From Paraktedonobacter carboxidivorans (GTDB lineage: Bacteria > Chloroflexota > Ktedonobacteria > Ktedonobacterales > Ktedonobacteraceae): DNA of 64,000 bases. The DNA lies in NCBI GenBank assembly GCA_041156125.1, contig JBEVTI010000006.1, forward strand, positions 124,001 through 188,000, read 5' to 3'. Below the pieces are notes generated by a model. That model worked only from the letters and a program-made list of their open reading frames with translations, had not been told where the DNA came from and ran no database searches. Below are positions 1-8,370 of this stretch, piece after piece (the first letter of the stretch is position 1; each line of letters begins with the position of its first letter). Made by a program: the position numbers and the translations under genes.

Positions 1-1934
1 ATATTTACTGGCCACATGTGGGGCAAGACTTGCATACCGCTGGAGATATTTCGCATACTGGCGTCTGGGTGGATGGCCAGTTTGCCTGGTTAGATGCTCC
101 TGAATGGCAGCGCGAAGTATTGTATGAAGAAGAGACATTGGTGACAAAGGTCACGCTCTATCATCCTGGCCTTCAACTGCAACTGGTTTTTCATGATTGT
201 GTGGACTTTGCGCGGGCGATTTTTCTGCGCCAGGTGGAAGTTCACAATCGCGCAGATCACGAGCGCGAGGTGCGTCTCTTCTTTCATTACGACTGGCATA
301 TCCGGGGAGCTGCCGACGCAAACACGGTCTTTTATTATCCAGAGCGCCGGGCTCTGGTAGCATACAAGGGCCGGGTCTACTTTTTGATGAGCGGCCAGGT
401 GCAGGTAGGAGGTCCAGAGAGCGTGAAGGAGGGCATCGCAGGCTGGGCAACTGGTATCAAAGAGTTTCATGGCTCAGAAGGCACGTGGCGCGACGCGGAA
501 GATGGCACTTTGCAGGGTAATCCCATCGCGCAAGGTTCAGTTGATGGCACGCTGGCGCTGCACTTGCCTGGCTTAGCAGCCGGGGGAAGCGCTCTTGCTT
601 ATCACTGGTTGACAGTTGGCAGCCACTTGCCCGAAGTCGTGGAACTGGATGTCCTGTTGTGTGAGCGAGGGCCGGAGACTTTTTTGCTGCGCACGCGCAA
701 TTACTGGCATCGCTGGGTTAATAAACACGAGCAAGATTTCGCGGATCTCACTCCTGAGATAGTCAATCTTTATAAGCGCAGCCTGTTAATTTTGCGCACT
801 CAGATTGATCACGACGGAGCAATTATTGCCGCCAATGACGCCGATGTTGAGCATTTCTCTGACGATAGCTATTCCTATATGTGGCCGCGTGATGGCGCGC
901 TGGTGGCTAACGCGCTCAGTCATGCTGGCTATGCTGAAGTTACGCGCGGTTTCTTCGACTTTTGCAACGCGGTTCTGACCGAGAAGGGTTATCTGCTACA
1001 CAAATATAATCCTGACCATTCCTGGGGCAGTAGTTGGCACCCCTGGATAGATAGCAGTGGCCATCCTCAATTGCCTATTCAAGAGGACGAGACAGCCCTG
1101 GTTATTTACAGCTTATGGCAGCATTATCTCAGTTTTGGCGATATCGAATTTGTCGCGCCCCATTTTCACTCACTGGTTGTGCCCGCGGCTGATTTTATGG
1201 TCGGCTATCGCGACGAACTGACGCACCTGCCTGGACCCTCCTACGATCTCTGGGAGGAGCGCAGAGGGATTCTCAGCTATACGACCTCAGCGGTTTATGC
1301 TGGCCTGATTGCCGCGGCAAATTTCGCGCAACTCTTTGGAGAAGTTGGTCTGGGAGAGACCTATCAGCGCACCGCTGATGAGCTGAAAGAGGCGGCATTG
1401 CGCTATTTATGGGACGAAGAGCGTGGCCATTTTCTCCGTATGATTACCGTAGACAAGGATGGTACCATACAAAAAGATCCAACCCTGGACAGTAGCTTAT
1501 GTGGTCTCTTTCAGTTTGGCATGTTTGGGCCAGATGAGCGAGAAATTGTGCTGACCATGCAAAAGCTGGAGCAGACGCTCTGGGCCAGGACGCAGGTCGG
1601 TGGCATGGCGCGCTACGAGAATGACTACTATTATCAAGTCACCAGCGATCTAAGTCAGGCACAGGGCAACCCCTGGTTTATTTGCACGCTCTGGTTAGCT
1701 CAATATCGTATTACGCACGCCCAGACAATCGAGGAGTTGCAACTGGCGTTACCTTTGCTAGAATGGGCGCGCATACGTGTTTTGCCCAGCGGGGTTATGG
1801 CGGAGCAGGTGCATCCGTTTACTGGCAAGCCGCTTAGCGTCTCACCACTTACCTGGAGCCATGCCGAGTTTGTTCTGACCACGCGCTGGTATGTAGGCAA
1901 GTACCGCCGTTTGCGGCAGAATAATCACGAATGA
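1..1934 (+). CDS. GH15 family glucoamylase-type glycoside hydrolase, 5'-truncated by the window edge
   Basis: Hydrolyses terminal alpha-glucosidic bonds (glucoamylase, dextran glucosidase or trehalase activity in this family); the substrate cannot be fixed from sequence. The frame is open to base 1 and reads IYWPHVGQD before the first possible GTG at 18, which resembles the interior of a bacterial GH15 N-terminal domain, so the true start lies outside the window. An N-terminal beta-sandwich region is followed by an (alpha/alpha)6-barrel with YSYMWPRDGA near base 871. DLWEERRG near 1246 carries the candidate catalytic acid, and TWSHAEF near 1852 carries the candidate general base. The C-terminus is complete. 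No signal peptide can be judged because the start is missing. It overlaps the convergent psiE-like gene by 10 bp. The family is clear; the specificity is not. Confidence 0.9.
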   Translation, partial: IYWPHVGQDLHTAGDISHTGVWVDGQFAWLDAPEWQREVLYEEETLVTKVTLYHPGLQLQLVFHDCVDFARAIFLRQVEVHNRADHEREVRLFFHYDWHIRGAADANTVFYYPERRALVAYKGRVYFLMSGQVQVGGPESVKEGIAGWATGIKEFHGSEGTWRDAEDGTLQGNPIAQGSVDGTLALHLPGLAAGGSALAYHWLTVGSHLPEVVELDVLLCERGPETFLLRTRNYWHRWVNKHEQDFADLTPEIVNLYKRSLLILRTQIDHDGAIIAANDADVEHFSDDSYSYMWPRDGALVANALSHAGYAEVTRGFFDFCNAVLTEKGYLLHKYNPDHSWGSSWHPWIDSSGHPQLPIQEDETALVIYSLWQHYLSFGDIEFVAPHFHSLVVPAADFMVGYRDELTHLPGPSYDLWEERRGILSYTTSAVYAGLIAAANFAQLFGEVGLGETYQRTADELKEAALRYLWDEERGHFLRMITVDKDGTIQKDPTLDSSLCGLFQFGMFGPDEREIVLTMQKLEQTLWARTQVGGMARYENDYYYQVTSDLSQAQGNPWFICTLWLAQYRITHAQTIEELQLALPLLEWARIRVLPSGVMAEQVHPFTGKPLSVSPLTWSHAEFVLTTRWYVGKYRRLRQNNHE

Positions 1935-2482
1935 TCTTCAACCAGCTTGCCAAGTAGCTTGAGGGTAATGCCCAGTGCCAGGATGGCGAGCGCATTGACG
2001 CCCAACTCAATCATTGAGCGGTTGAATTCTTCGGGAGATACGGTCTCGACTGAGAGCCGGGCACCAATGGAGAGAATGCCACGTGTGGCGGAGATAATGC
2101 CAATAAAGAGGAATGGCCGCAACGAGGTTGCGTGCGATTTGAGGTAATGGATAACTGTACCCAGTACCTCCATGATGATCAATACCAGCAGCAGATCGGA
2201 GACCAGCTTGATGATGGCTCCAGCAACTATAGCGGTAGCAGTAGGGAAGGGGATCAGCGCTTTAATAAAGTCCCAGAAGCTATAGCCAAGAGCAAAGAGT
2301 CCTCCCAGGAAGAAGCAGATACCAACGATAGCATAGATCAATGAATCGCTTTTTTCCAATATTAAAGCGGAAAAGTAGGCAATAGAGCCGTGTGGTTTGT
2401 TGACCTGGGCGTTGAATTCGTGATGGGTAGCTGCGTTGGGGTTGTGTTCCGGCTCATTTGTGTTGGTCACAAGGTTTGACAT
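1925..2482 (-). CDS. PsiE-like (phosphate-starvation-inducible E family) membrane protein
   Basis: A 185-residue integral membrane protein. About 45 hydrophilic residues are followed by four hydrophobic segments near residues 50-74, 80-113, 121-144 and 154-178. The run LRPFLFIGIISATRGILSIG after the second pair resembles the PsiE core, where a basic LR..IYIGIxAITR stretch is typical. PsiE is induced by phosphate starvation in enterobacteria, but its biochemical role is unknown. A purine-rich AAGGAGAAA lies about a dozen bases before the ATG. The gene is divergent from the Ca2+/H+ antiporter gene and its 3' end overlaps the GH15 gene. No Pho box was recognised. The assignment rests on pattern resemblance; another small four-span family remains possible. 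Confidence 0.65.
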   Translation of the reverse strand: MSNLVTNTNEPEHNPNAATHHEFNAQVNKPHGSIAYFSALILEKSDSLIYAIVGICFFLGGLFALGYSFWDFIKALIPFPTATAIVAGAIIKLVSDLLLVLIIMEVLGTVIHYLKSHATSLRPFLFIGIISATRGILSIGARLSVETVSPEEFNRSMIELGVNALAILALGITLKLLGKLVEDHS

Positions 2483-2631
2483 ATGGGAGTCTTTCTCCTT
2501 ATGGCTAGGCGCCTGATCTTTCCTCAGGGCGCGAATAAATATAGACTGGACGCTTCAATCACTTTCTCGATTATAACTGCGTAGTCAACTCTTCTTGTGG
2601 GAAGAGCAGGAGCAAAGGAGGAAATAAGGGT

Positions 2632-4038
2632 ATGCCGCGTTGGCTCTATGGCTTACTATTTTTTACTATTGTAAGTATATTGATTGAATTGCTGCATTTG
2701 CCAGTACCCGCGTTAGCGTTTTTTATCATCGCGGCATTGGGAATTGTGCCGCTGGCCGCGTTGATTGGGCTGGCGGTAGAGAATATTGCCGAGCATACTG
2801 GAGAGCGCATTGGCGGTTTGCTTTTCGCGACCTTTGGCAATGCAACTGAACTGATCATTGGAATTTTCGCGTTGCGCGACGGTCTCATAGAGGTGGTGCG
2901 CGCCTCGATTATTGGCTCGATTCTAGGGAATGCGCTGCTGGTACTGGGAGCCGCGACGTTTGTTGGCACAGTGCGTCATGGACGCTTGCGTTTTCCATCG
3001 CGTCCGGCCAGCCAGTATGCCTCGCTTTTCGCGCTCTGCGTGGGTGGTCTGACCCTGCCAACCTTTGCTGAACTGTTAGCCTCGCGTAACGGACAGGGGC
3101 AGGCGCAGATTTTTCAGCAGGGGGTCTGGCTCTCGGATTTTATCGCTGTCCTCTTGTTGGTGGGCTATCTGGCCTCATTGTTATTTAGTGTATTCCGTGT
3201 AGGAGATAAATCTGGGGATAACGATACAGATGAGTTTGATCCTTTGCTGGGAGAGTGGTCAACTTCGGCGATTACACGTCTGCTGGCCTATCGGCATCAT
3301 ATCGCGAAAAGCGGGCAGCGCGATAAAACTGGCGTCTTACGTTATATCGACCACACTGTCGCCGCGATCATCGATCATGAGACCAGCCAGCCCGCGCTGA
3401 CAGTGGCAGAGGAAGCCAGTTCTCAACCTTCCACGCCAGAGAGCAGCACAGCAGCGGAAGCACTTCCCGCTGCCGCCGCCAGACCAGACGGAGAGGCCCA
3501 GCCGCCAGCCGCCAGCTCGCCAGCAGTTCAGAGACCGGCCAGCCAGGGGAGCGCGCCGACTCATGCTCGTCGTAAGCCAGCGCTCGCGCCATCAATTTTG
3601 CTCTTGATTGGTGCCACGGTAGCTGTAGGCTGGCTCTCAAATATCCTGGTGGGGACCATCGATCCATTGACTACGGCTCTGCATTGGAATGCCGCGTTTG
3701 TCGGGCTGATTTTTATTCCGCTGATTGGTGGCCTGCCTGAATATTTTAATACGATTACGATGGCGTTGGGTAAGCGCATGGAGATGGTGCTGGCTGCCTC
3801 GGCTGGCTCCTCGATTCAGATTGCTTTGCTCCTGGCACCGATTCTGGTACTGGTGAGCCTGGCGACCCCCATGCGCCTCGACTTTGTCTTTAGTATCGTC
3901 GAACTGGCTGTGCTGGGCCTCGCCACCTTTCTCTTCAGCGAAATTACGCGCGATGGCGAACTGGTCTGGCTGGAAGGGTTGCTACTCATTCTGCTCTACG
4001 CCATGATGGCGGGTACAGTCTTTCTCTTCGGGGCATAA
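2632..4038 (+). CDS. Calcium/proton antiporter of the CaCA superfamily (Cax/ChaA type)
   Basis: Exports Ca2+ (or another divalent cation) from the cytoplasm in exchange for protons. About eleven hydrophobic segments are visible in two halves. The first alpha-repeat has GGLLFATFGNATEL at residues 61-74, matching the Cax c-1 repeat. The second has GGLPEYFN near 366-373 followed by GSSIQIALL, matching the c-2 repeat except that the usual GNAAEH is replaced by GLPEYF; the acidic residue is kept. The halves are joined by a long hydrophilic linker, roughly residues 194-322, rich in Pro, Ala, Ser and Glu, which takes the protein to 468 residues against about 350-400 for the family. A strong Shine-Dalgarno (AAAGGAGG near 2614) supports the start. 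Confidence 0.88.
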   Translation: MPRWLYGLLFFTIVSILIELLHLPVPALAFFIIAALGIVPLAALIGLAVENIAEHTGERIGGLLFATFGNATELIIGIFALRDGLIEVVRASIIGSILGNALLVLGAATFVGTVRHGRLRFPSRPASQYASLFALCVGGLTLPTFAELLASRNGQGQAQIFQQGVWLSDFIAVLLLVGYLASLLFSVFRVGDKSGDNDTDEFDPLLGEWSTSAITRLLAYRHHIAKSGQRDKTGVLRYIDHTVAAIIDHETSQPALTVAEEASSQPSTPESSTAAEALPAAAARPDGEAQPPAASSPAVQRPASQGSAPTHARRKPALAPSILLLIGATVAVGWLSNILVGTIDPLTTALHWNAAFVGLIFIPLIGGLPEYFNTITMALGKRMEMVLAASAGSSIQIALLLAPILVLVSLATPMRLDFVFSIVELAVLGLATFLFSEITRDGELVWLEGLLLILLYAMMAGTVFLFGA

Positions 4039-4160
4039 GACTCTGTTGGCGAATGCGCTGCGCAGGCGACAAACTCCTCCCCCTTTGATTGGGAAAAATG
4101 GGTGGGTGGACTGGGGAAGCGAGGAAACCTCCCTGTGAAAATCTTGAGAAATAAAGAGCA

Positions 4161-4202
4161 AGGTGCCGTTGACAGTTCTCGCGAGCATTGCCAGCGGCAC
4201 CT
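4161..4202 (-). terminator. Possible terminator downstream of the zinc-ribbon pseudokinase gene
   Basis: AGGTGCCG (4161-4168) pairs with CGGCACCT (4195-4202), with CTCGCGAG in the loop. On the minus strand the hairpin follows the pseudokinase stop codon and is followed by TTGCTCTTTATTTC, a weak U-rich tail. It also lies in the 3' region of the antiporter gene, so it may serve both convergent transcripts. Confidence 0.35.
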
Positions 4203-4207
4203 GATGT

Positions 4208-6244
4208 TTAAAGAGGAATGGTCAAAACCTGGTGGCCCTCGCGTCCGAATTGCACCAGTGGCGAGACAAAAATCTCGACAACAAACGGTTTTTCATAGAG
4301 AGGATGCCGCTGCTCATCTAAAAAGAAAATATACAGGCGATCGCGGCGCCCGGTGGCGGAGATCGTTTGCTGCTGCATTGGAATGGTCACTTCGGCAGCA
4401 TATCCACTGGCGGGAATAGTGATCGTCGCGTGTTGCAGGATATACGTAAAGCCCTGCTGTAGTACCGAGCGTACCTCGACCTGCGCGGTTTCGCCATGGA
4501 TCAGCGCACTAAGGCCAGCGGGTACCGCGCCCTTGCGAGCATCGGGATGCGGAGCTGACTCATCGCGGCCCATGATGTGCAGACGCAGATTATAGGGTTG
4601 ATCCGGGCGGATGCGCATCGGCGTTTCGACAATGGCCGCGGCCTCAATCGAATGCTGTTGCTGACCAAGGATTAAGCGCTGGATCTGCTTGAGCAGGGAA
4701 AGCTCACCCTCGTGGCGATCTGCAGCAGGCGGGCGAGTGGCTTTGGTCTCCCGAATTTTGCGTTTCGTGCGATCAGGTTTGGGGGCATTCTCAGGCCTGA
4801 TGGCCGGGATAATATTAGTAATGCGTTGCGGCCAGGAAGGTTTTTGCTCAGCGGGCAGAGGCATGGGCGTAAGAAGATTGCGGCGCACAGAGTCTGGTGG
4901 CCTGGCTACAGGTGGTGCAAAGTCGGATAGCGGTGTTGTTGGCAGAGGGGATGGCAACTCTGAATCCGGCGTGCTGGGGCTGACCAGGGACTCTGATGAT
5001 GGCAAAGTTGGCGCGGGTAGCGCGCGTAGGACGGGCAGACTCTGAGAAGGCTGAGCTGTTTTCTCATTATCGCCTGGTAAGACCTGGCTGGTTGAGTGCT
5101 CCTCCCGTGCCGCGCGCCAGCGTAGCACATCCCTTTGCGAAAGAGGCACAATCCGCACCGTTTCCACATCGCTGAGCGGAATTTCCGGTATGTGCGCGGG
5201 AGGCGCGAAAGCTTTGCGCGCGGGCTGATTGGCGCGCACATCTTCCAGTTCTCTCAGAAAGGCTGCCACATTAGGGAAACGCCCCTCTGGCTCAACTGCT
5301 AGCGCGCGCATTACACAATCATCAACGTGCTGGCTAATGCGTGAATTAATCTCACGCGGGGTGCGCAGACGCCGCCGATGGCGCAGGGTCGATTCATCGG
5401 GCGGTGTACCAGTGAGCAGCAGATAGAGCAGTGCTCCCAGGCTATAGATGTCCGAACGTATGCTGGCTTTGCCAGCCAGCGCTTCCGGCGCTTTAAAGTA
5501 AGAGACTTGTGGCGCGGATAACGGTTGGAACGAGGGCAACAGCTTGCGCAACTCTGGCCAGATCCAGAAGGTCATTAATCTTGGCTCCGCCTGAGCGCTA
5601 TTCTTATCCAGCACAACCGCGTAAGGATCGAGATCGCCGAGCACAATATGGTGATGATGCAAGCTCTCTACAGCCTGGCAGAGATTACGAGTCCATTCCA
5701 ACGTGCGCGCCTCTCTGGGCAGACCCAGGCCGCTCTGCAGAAAATCTTGCAGCGTATAGAGACGCTGCTGGCTCTTGCTAGAACCCGCTTCCTGAGCATT
5801 GCTGGGCAGGCCTGAAACCAGAAAGAGATGTCCCTGAAAGACGCGTAGATCAATACAGGCCAGGGTATGCGGGAGATTCCAACGGCGCAGGCAATCATAT
5901 TCTTGCTGAGCCAGGACTGTAGCCTGCTCTCTTGCTTCCCTTTCTAACTCGGCAATGTTGATATCGCGAATTGCCACCATGCGGTTTTGCCCGGCCTCTT
6001 GAGCCTGGCTATTATCCAGTGCAAAATAAAGATTAGTATGTGGATAGCGATGTACCAGTGTTTTAATACGATAACGAGTCTGAATATCCTGCTCATCTGG
6101 GACTATGGTAGCTTTCTTTTTCTGTAGCCGTTCGCCACAGGAACTACAAAAAGCTGCTTGTAGAGGTAATGCGGCATTACAGTGAGGACAGGAAAGATTA
6201 CCGGCGGCGGTTTCTTCTGGTGTCGTCTTCTGCGTTGTAGTCAT
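4208..6244 (-). CDS. Zinc-ribbon protein with a Ser/Thr pseudokinase domain and C-terminal beta-rich domain
   Basis: 678 residues. An N-terminal zinc ribbon (C19, C22, C33, C36) precedes a kinase-like domain at about 56-340. The fold markers APE (252-254) and SDIYSLG (264-270) are kept, but the catalytic residues are degraded. The beta-3 VAIK is VAIR (R93). The HRDLKPEN loop reads LGDLDPYAV (202-210), losing His, Arg, Lys and Asn. The DFG position reads TFW (225-227). Phosphotransfer by the usual mechanism is therefore unlikely, and a scaffold or ligand-binding role is inferred. Residues 345-510 are a Pro/Ser-rich linker, and about 519-678 form a beta-rich domain that I cannot name. There is no membrane segment. 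The ATG at 6244 lacks a clear Shine-Dalgarno. The protein at 37053-38456 has the same defects. Confidence 0.82.
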   Translation of the reverse strand: MTTTQKTTPEETAAGNLSCPHCNAALPLQAAFCSSCGERLQKKKATIVPDEQDIQTRYRIKTLVHRYPHTNLYFALDNSQAQEAGQNRMVAIRDINIAELEREAREQATVLAQQEYDCLRRWNLPHTLACIDLRVFQGHLFLVSGLPSNAQEAGSSKSQQRLYTLQDFLQSGLGLPREARTLEWTRNLCQAVESLHHHHIVLGDLDPYAVVLDKNSAQAEPRLMTFWIWPELRKLLPSFQPLSAPQVSYFKAPEALAGKASIRSDIYSLGALLYLLLTGTPPDESTLRHRRRLRTPREINSRISQHVDDCVMRALAVEPEGRFPNVAAFLRELEDVRANQPARKAFAPPAHIPEIPLSDVETVRIVPLSQRDVLRWRAAREEHSTSQVLPGDNEKTAQPSQSLPVLRALPAPTLPSSESLVSPSTPDSELPSPLPTTPLSDFAPPVARPPDSVRRNLLTPMPLPAEQKPSWPQRITNIIPAIRPENAPKPDRTKRKIRETKATRPPAADRHEGELSLLKQIQRLILGQQQHSIEAAAIVETPMRIRPDQPYNLRLHIMGRDESAPHPDARKGAVPAGLSALIHGETAQVEVRSVLQQGFTYILQHATITIPASGYAAEVTIPMQQQTISATGRRDRLYIFFLDEQRHPLYEKPFVVEIFVSPLVQFGREGHQVLTIPL

Positions 6245-6518
6245 GCTGCTTGTATGCCTTACTTAGTTAGTAGTTTGCCAGGGTCTCTGTCATTGATTAT
6301 AGCATAGGTTTTGAGATCATTCACTAGTCTACAGCGGCAAATATTTCATCATAATGAGAAATAAGTTTCTCTTTCTTGAAAAATTGTAAACACATCTCTT
6401 GAGAAATATTCATCTTCAGCGCTTGTTGTTTTTTCTCTCTTCTCCCCTGCATTGTTCTGAGAATGTATCCGCCAGGTATGAACTCTGGCTGGAAAGGACT
6501 TGAGGATAGTTCTCAGAC

Positions 6519-7064
6519 TCAGGGCGTCTCAAAAACGAACCTGAGCAATGGCAGTGCCTCTTGATACAGTTGAGCAAGCTCAACCCCTTGCACAGGCGGG
6601 ATCATATGCTGGCTGCCAATATAGATGCTGTAGAACAACCGTGCCATGCGCGCGGCATGAACCTGATCATCGCTCCACGCAGAGATCAACTCGGTGAGAT
6701 ACGCGAGCCGTTGTCGATCTCTGCGCTCCTGGTAATCCCGCGCGAACTCATCTTGAAAGGCCCAGGCACGCATAGCTACCTCTAACTGAGAAGGCCGCAA
6801 GGTGGCTCGTAAGACGCTTTCTAAGCTGGCGCGTGGCGATGTCTCTCTCTCGGCCACTTGAATGACCTGGTGCGTTTGTTCCTGGGCGTAAAAAGTCAGC
6901 AATTGCTCTTTGAAATCCTGGACATTCTTAAAATGATGATAGAATGATCCCTTTGTGACGTTAAACCGTTTTGTCAACGTCTCAATGGTTAAAGCTCCTG
7001 CTCCCGCTTCTTCGAGCAGGGCCAGTCCTTCTTTTAACCAATCACGTTTGCTTGTAACTGTCAT
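6519..7064 (-). CDS. TetR/AcrR family transcriptional regulator
   Basis: A 181-residue dimeric repressor of the TetR fold. The N-terminal DNA-binding domain (about residues 5-52) contains IETLTKRFNVTKGSFYHHF, the typical helix-turn-helix in which the YxHF run ends the recognition helix. The remainder is the helical ligand and dimer domain, whose inducer cannot be predicted. A perfect 21-bp inverted repeat lies 59 bp upstream of the start and is the obvious autoregulatory operator. GAGGGGCAGG precedes the ATG. The gene is divergent from nuoJ about 420 bp away, so it could affect that operon, but nothing in the sequence shows this. No efflux or oxidoreductase gene sits next to it. Confidence 0.88.
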   Translation of the reverse strand: MTVTSKRDWLKEGLALLEEAGAGALTIETLTKRFNVTKGSFYHHFKNVQDFKEQLLTFYAQEQTHQVIQVAERETSPRASLESVLRATLRPSQLEVAMRAWAFQDEFARDYQERRDRQRLAYLTELISAWSDDQVHAARMARLFYSIYIGSQHMIPPVQGVELAQLYQEALPLLRFVFETP

Positions 7065-7122
7065 AGTGCAGCCTGCCCCTCTCTTTGTGCGATTATTCTT
7101 TCTCCATCACTGCTATACATAG

Positions 7123-7143
7123 CATACCATACTGTATGGTATG
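7123..7143. promoter_or_regulatory. Perfect palindrome, probable TetR operator
   Basis: CATACCATAC, a single T, then GTATGGTATG: 10-bp perfect arms, the usual geometry for a TetR dimer site. It lies between the tetR-type gene and nuoJ, 59 bp from the regulator's start codon. No second copy was seen in the window. Confidence 0.7.
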
Positions 7144-7159
7144 TATCCTATAGGTTATA

Positions 7160-7225
7160 TCCCTGATTTGGCCAAATCAGGCCAAAACAGCTTTTGCCTT
7201 CCTGGCCTTTTGTTTTGCGGAGGTT
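7160..7225. repeat. Dispersed palindromic repeat, family A
   Basis: Contains the palindrome CCTGATTTGGCCAAATCAGG (7162-7181) followed by CCAAAACAGCTTTTGCCT and then CCTTTTGTTTTG, GAGGTT. The same modules recur at 31892-31944 and 33568-33721, and the palindrome plus CCAAAACA recurs at 25561. No coding function is likely for the overlapping 73-codon frame. Confidence 0.7.
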
Positions 7226-7486
7226 ATGTCTGACAAACCTTAGTCGCTGCCTGGAGGTAGGGAGTTTTGCTTGAAGCGAGCAAGGAATCGAGTACCACAT
7301 AAGTGCTTTCACGAGCATACCCATGATACAATTAATATGAGTATAGATTTCGGTATTGTTGTGTGACATGGGAACGCTTCACAGACACTCTTAAAAAAGA
7401 CTACCCTGCATAGGATTACCCTGCCGCACGCACTCTCATGTCTATGAAATTATTTCTGGACATCCGAAAAATCGGAGGTTTTTTTT

Positions 7487-8026
7487 ATGGCCACTCTTCT
7501 CTTCTGGGTTATTGCCGTCTTTCTGGTCGGCTCAGCCCTGATGGTTGTGGGGGCGCGGAAAATCGTGCATAGCGCTCTGGGCCTGATTATCGTCTTCGCC
7601 ATGGCCGCTGGAGTTTATCTGCTATTGAGTGCTGAGTTTATCGCTATTGTGCAGATTCTCATCTACGCTGGAGCTGTGACGATTTTGATCCTTTTCGCGC
7701 TGATGCTCACGCGTATCGACAGCCAGAATCAGATTACCAATCCTAATAGCAAGACCTGGTGGGCGGCGCTGATTGTGAGCTCGCTGGTCTGTCTTGGCGT
7801 GATTTTTGCCAGTACTTTCACGCATTCCACCGCCTTGTCCGGGACTGCCGCGGCTCTGCCTGCCTATGGGTCACGCGCCTGTGCTTTGCCACCTGACAAT
7901 GTGGCTTATATTGGCCAGCTGCTGTATAGCCCGACTTGTTATAGCTATGTACTACCTTTTGAAATTGCGTCTCTCGTGCTGCTGGTGGCCATCGTAGGCG
8001 CGATCGTCATAGCCCGGGAGGATTAG
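7487..8026 (+). CDS. nuoJ: NADH-quinone oxidoreductase subunit J
   Basis: Membrane-arm subunit of respiratory complex I. 179 residues, near the family length, with five hydrophobic segments. The run near residues 50-75 (EFIAIVQILIYAGAVTILILF) is the conserved third helix of NuoJ. A CGGAGG Shine-Dalgarno lies before a run of T and the ATG. It is the first gene of nuoJKLMN, with 4 bp separating it from nuoK. The hydrophilic-arm genes nuoA-I are not upstream, where a TetR gene lies about 420 bp away, so the enzyme's other subunits must be encoded elsewhere, or this is a membrane-arm-only set. Confidence 0.95.
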   Translation: MATLLFWVIAVFLVGSALMVVGARKIVHSALGLIIVFAMAAGVYLLLSAEFIAIVQILIYAGAVTILILFALMLTRIDSQNQITNPNSKTWWAALIVSSLVCLGVIFASTFTHSTALSGTAAALPAYGSRACALPPDNVAYIGQLLYSPTCYSYVLPFEIASLVLLVAIVGAIVIARED

Positions 8027-8030
8027 TTTT

Positions 8031-8363
8031 ATGGATCTTCTGCATCCGACACTCACGCATTTTCTGGTGCTTGGCGCTGTACTTTTTAGCATCGGCCTGT
8101 ATGGAGCGCTTGCCAAGCGCAGTGCCATCGCGATTCTGATGGGGATTGAGATTATGCTTAATGCCGTCAATATTACGCTGGTAGCCTTCTCGTTTTATAA
8201 CACGGTCAAGCCGTTTTCAACGTATCTGACCGGGCAAATCTTCGCTATCTTTATCATCACTGTTGCCGCGGCTGAAGCAGCGGTTGCGCTCGCCATGATC
8301 ATTTCGATCTATCGTAAACGCAACACGGTCGATGTGGGCGAAATAAATCTCATGAAGTGGTGA
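8031..8363 (+). CDS. nuoK: NADH-quinone oxidoreductase subunit K
   Basis: Small membrane-arm subunit of complex I, homologous to MrpC of multi-subunit Na+/H+ antiporters. 110 residues with three membrane helices. The conserved membrane glutamates appear as GIEIMLNAVN (E40) in helix 2 and AAAEAAVALAM (E82) in helix 3; both are needed for proton pumping in studied enzymes. The gene lies 4 bp after nuoJ and 7 bp before nuoL, so the three are almost certainly cotranscribed. Confidence 0.95.
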   Translation: MDLLHPTLTHFLVLGAVLFSIGLYGALAKRSAIAILMGIEIMLNAVNITLVAFSFYNTVKPFSTYLTGQIFAIFIITVAAAEAAVALAMIISIYRKRNTVDVGEINLMKW

Positions 8364-8370
8364 ACATATT

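Noticed and set aside
7148..7369. 73-codon minus-strand frame upstream of nuoJ
   Set aside because: It lies over a family A repeat and has no coding-like composition.
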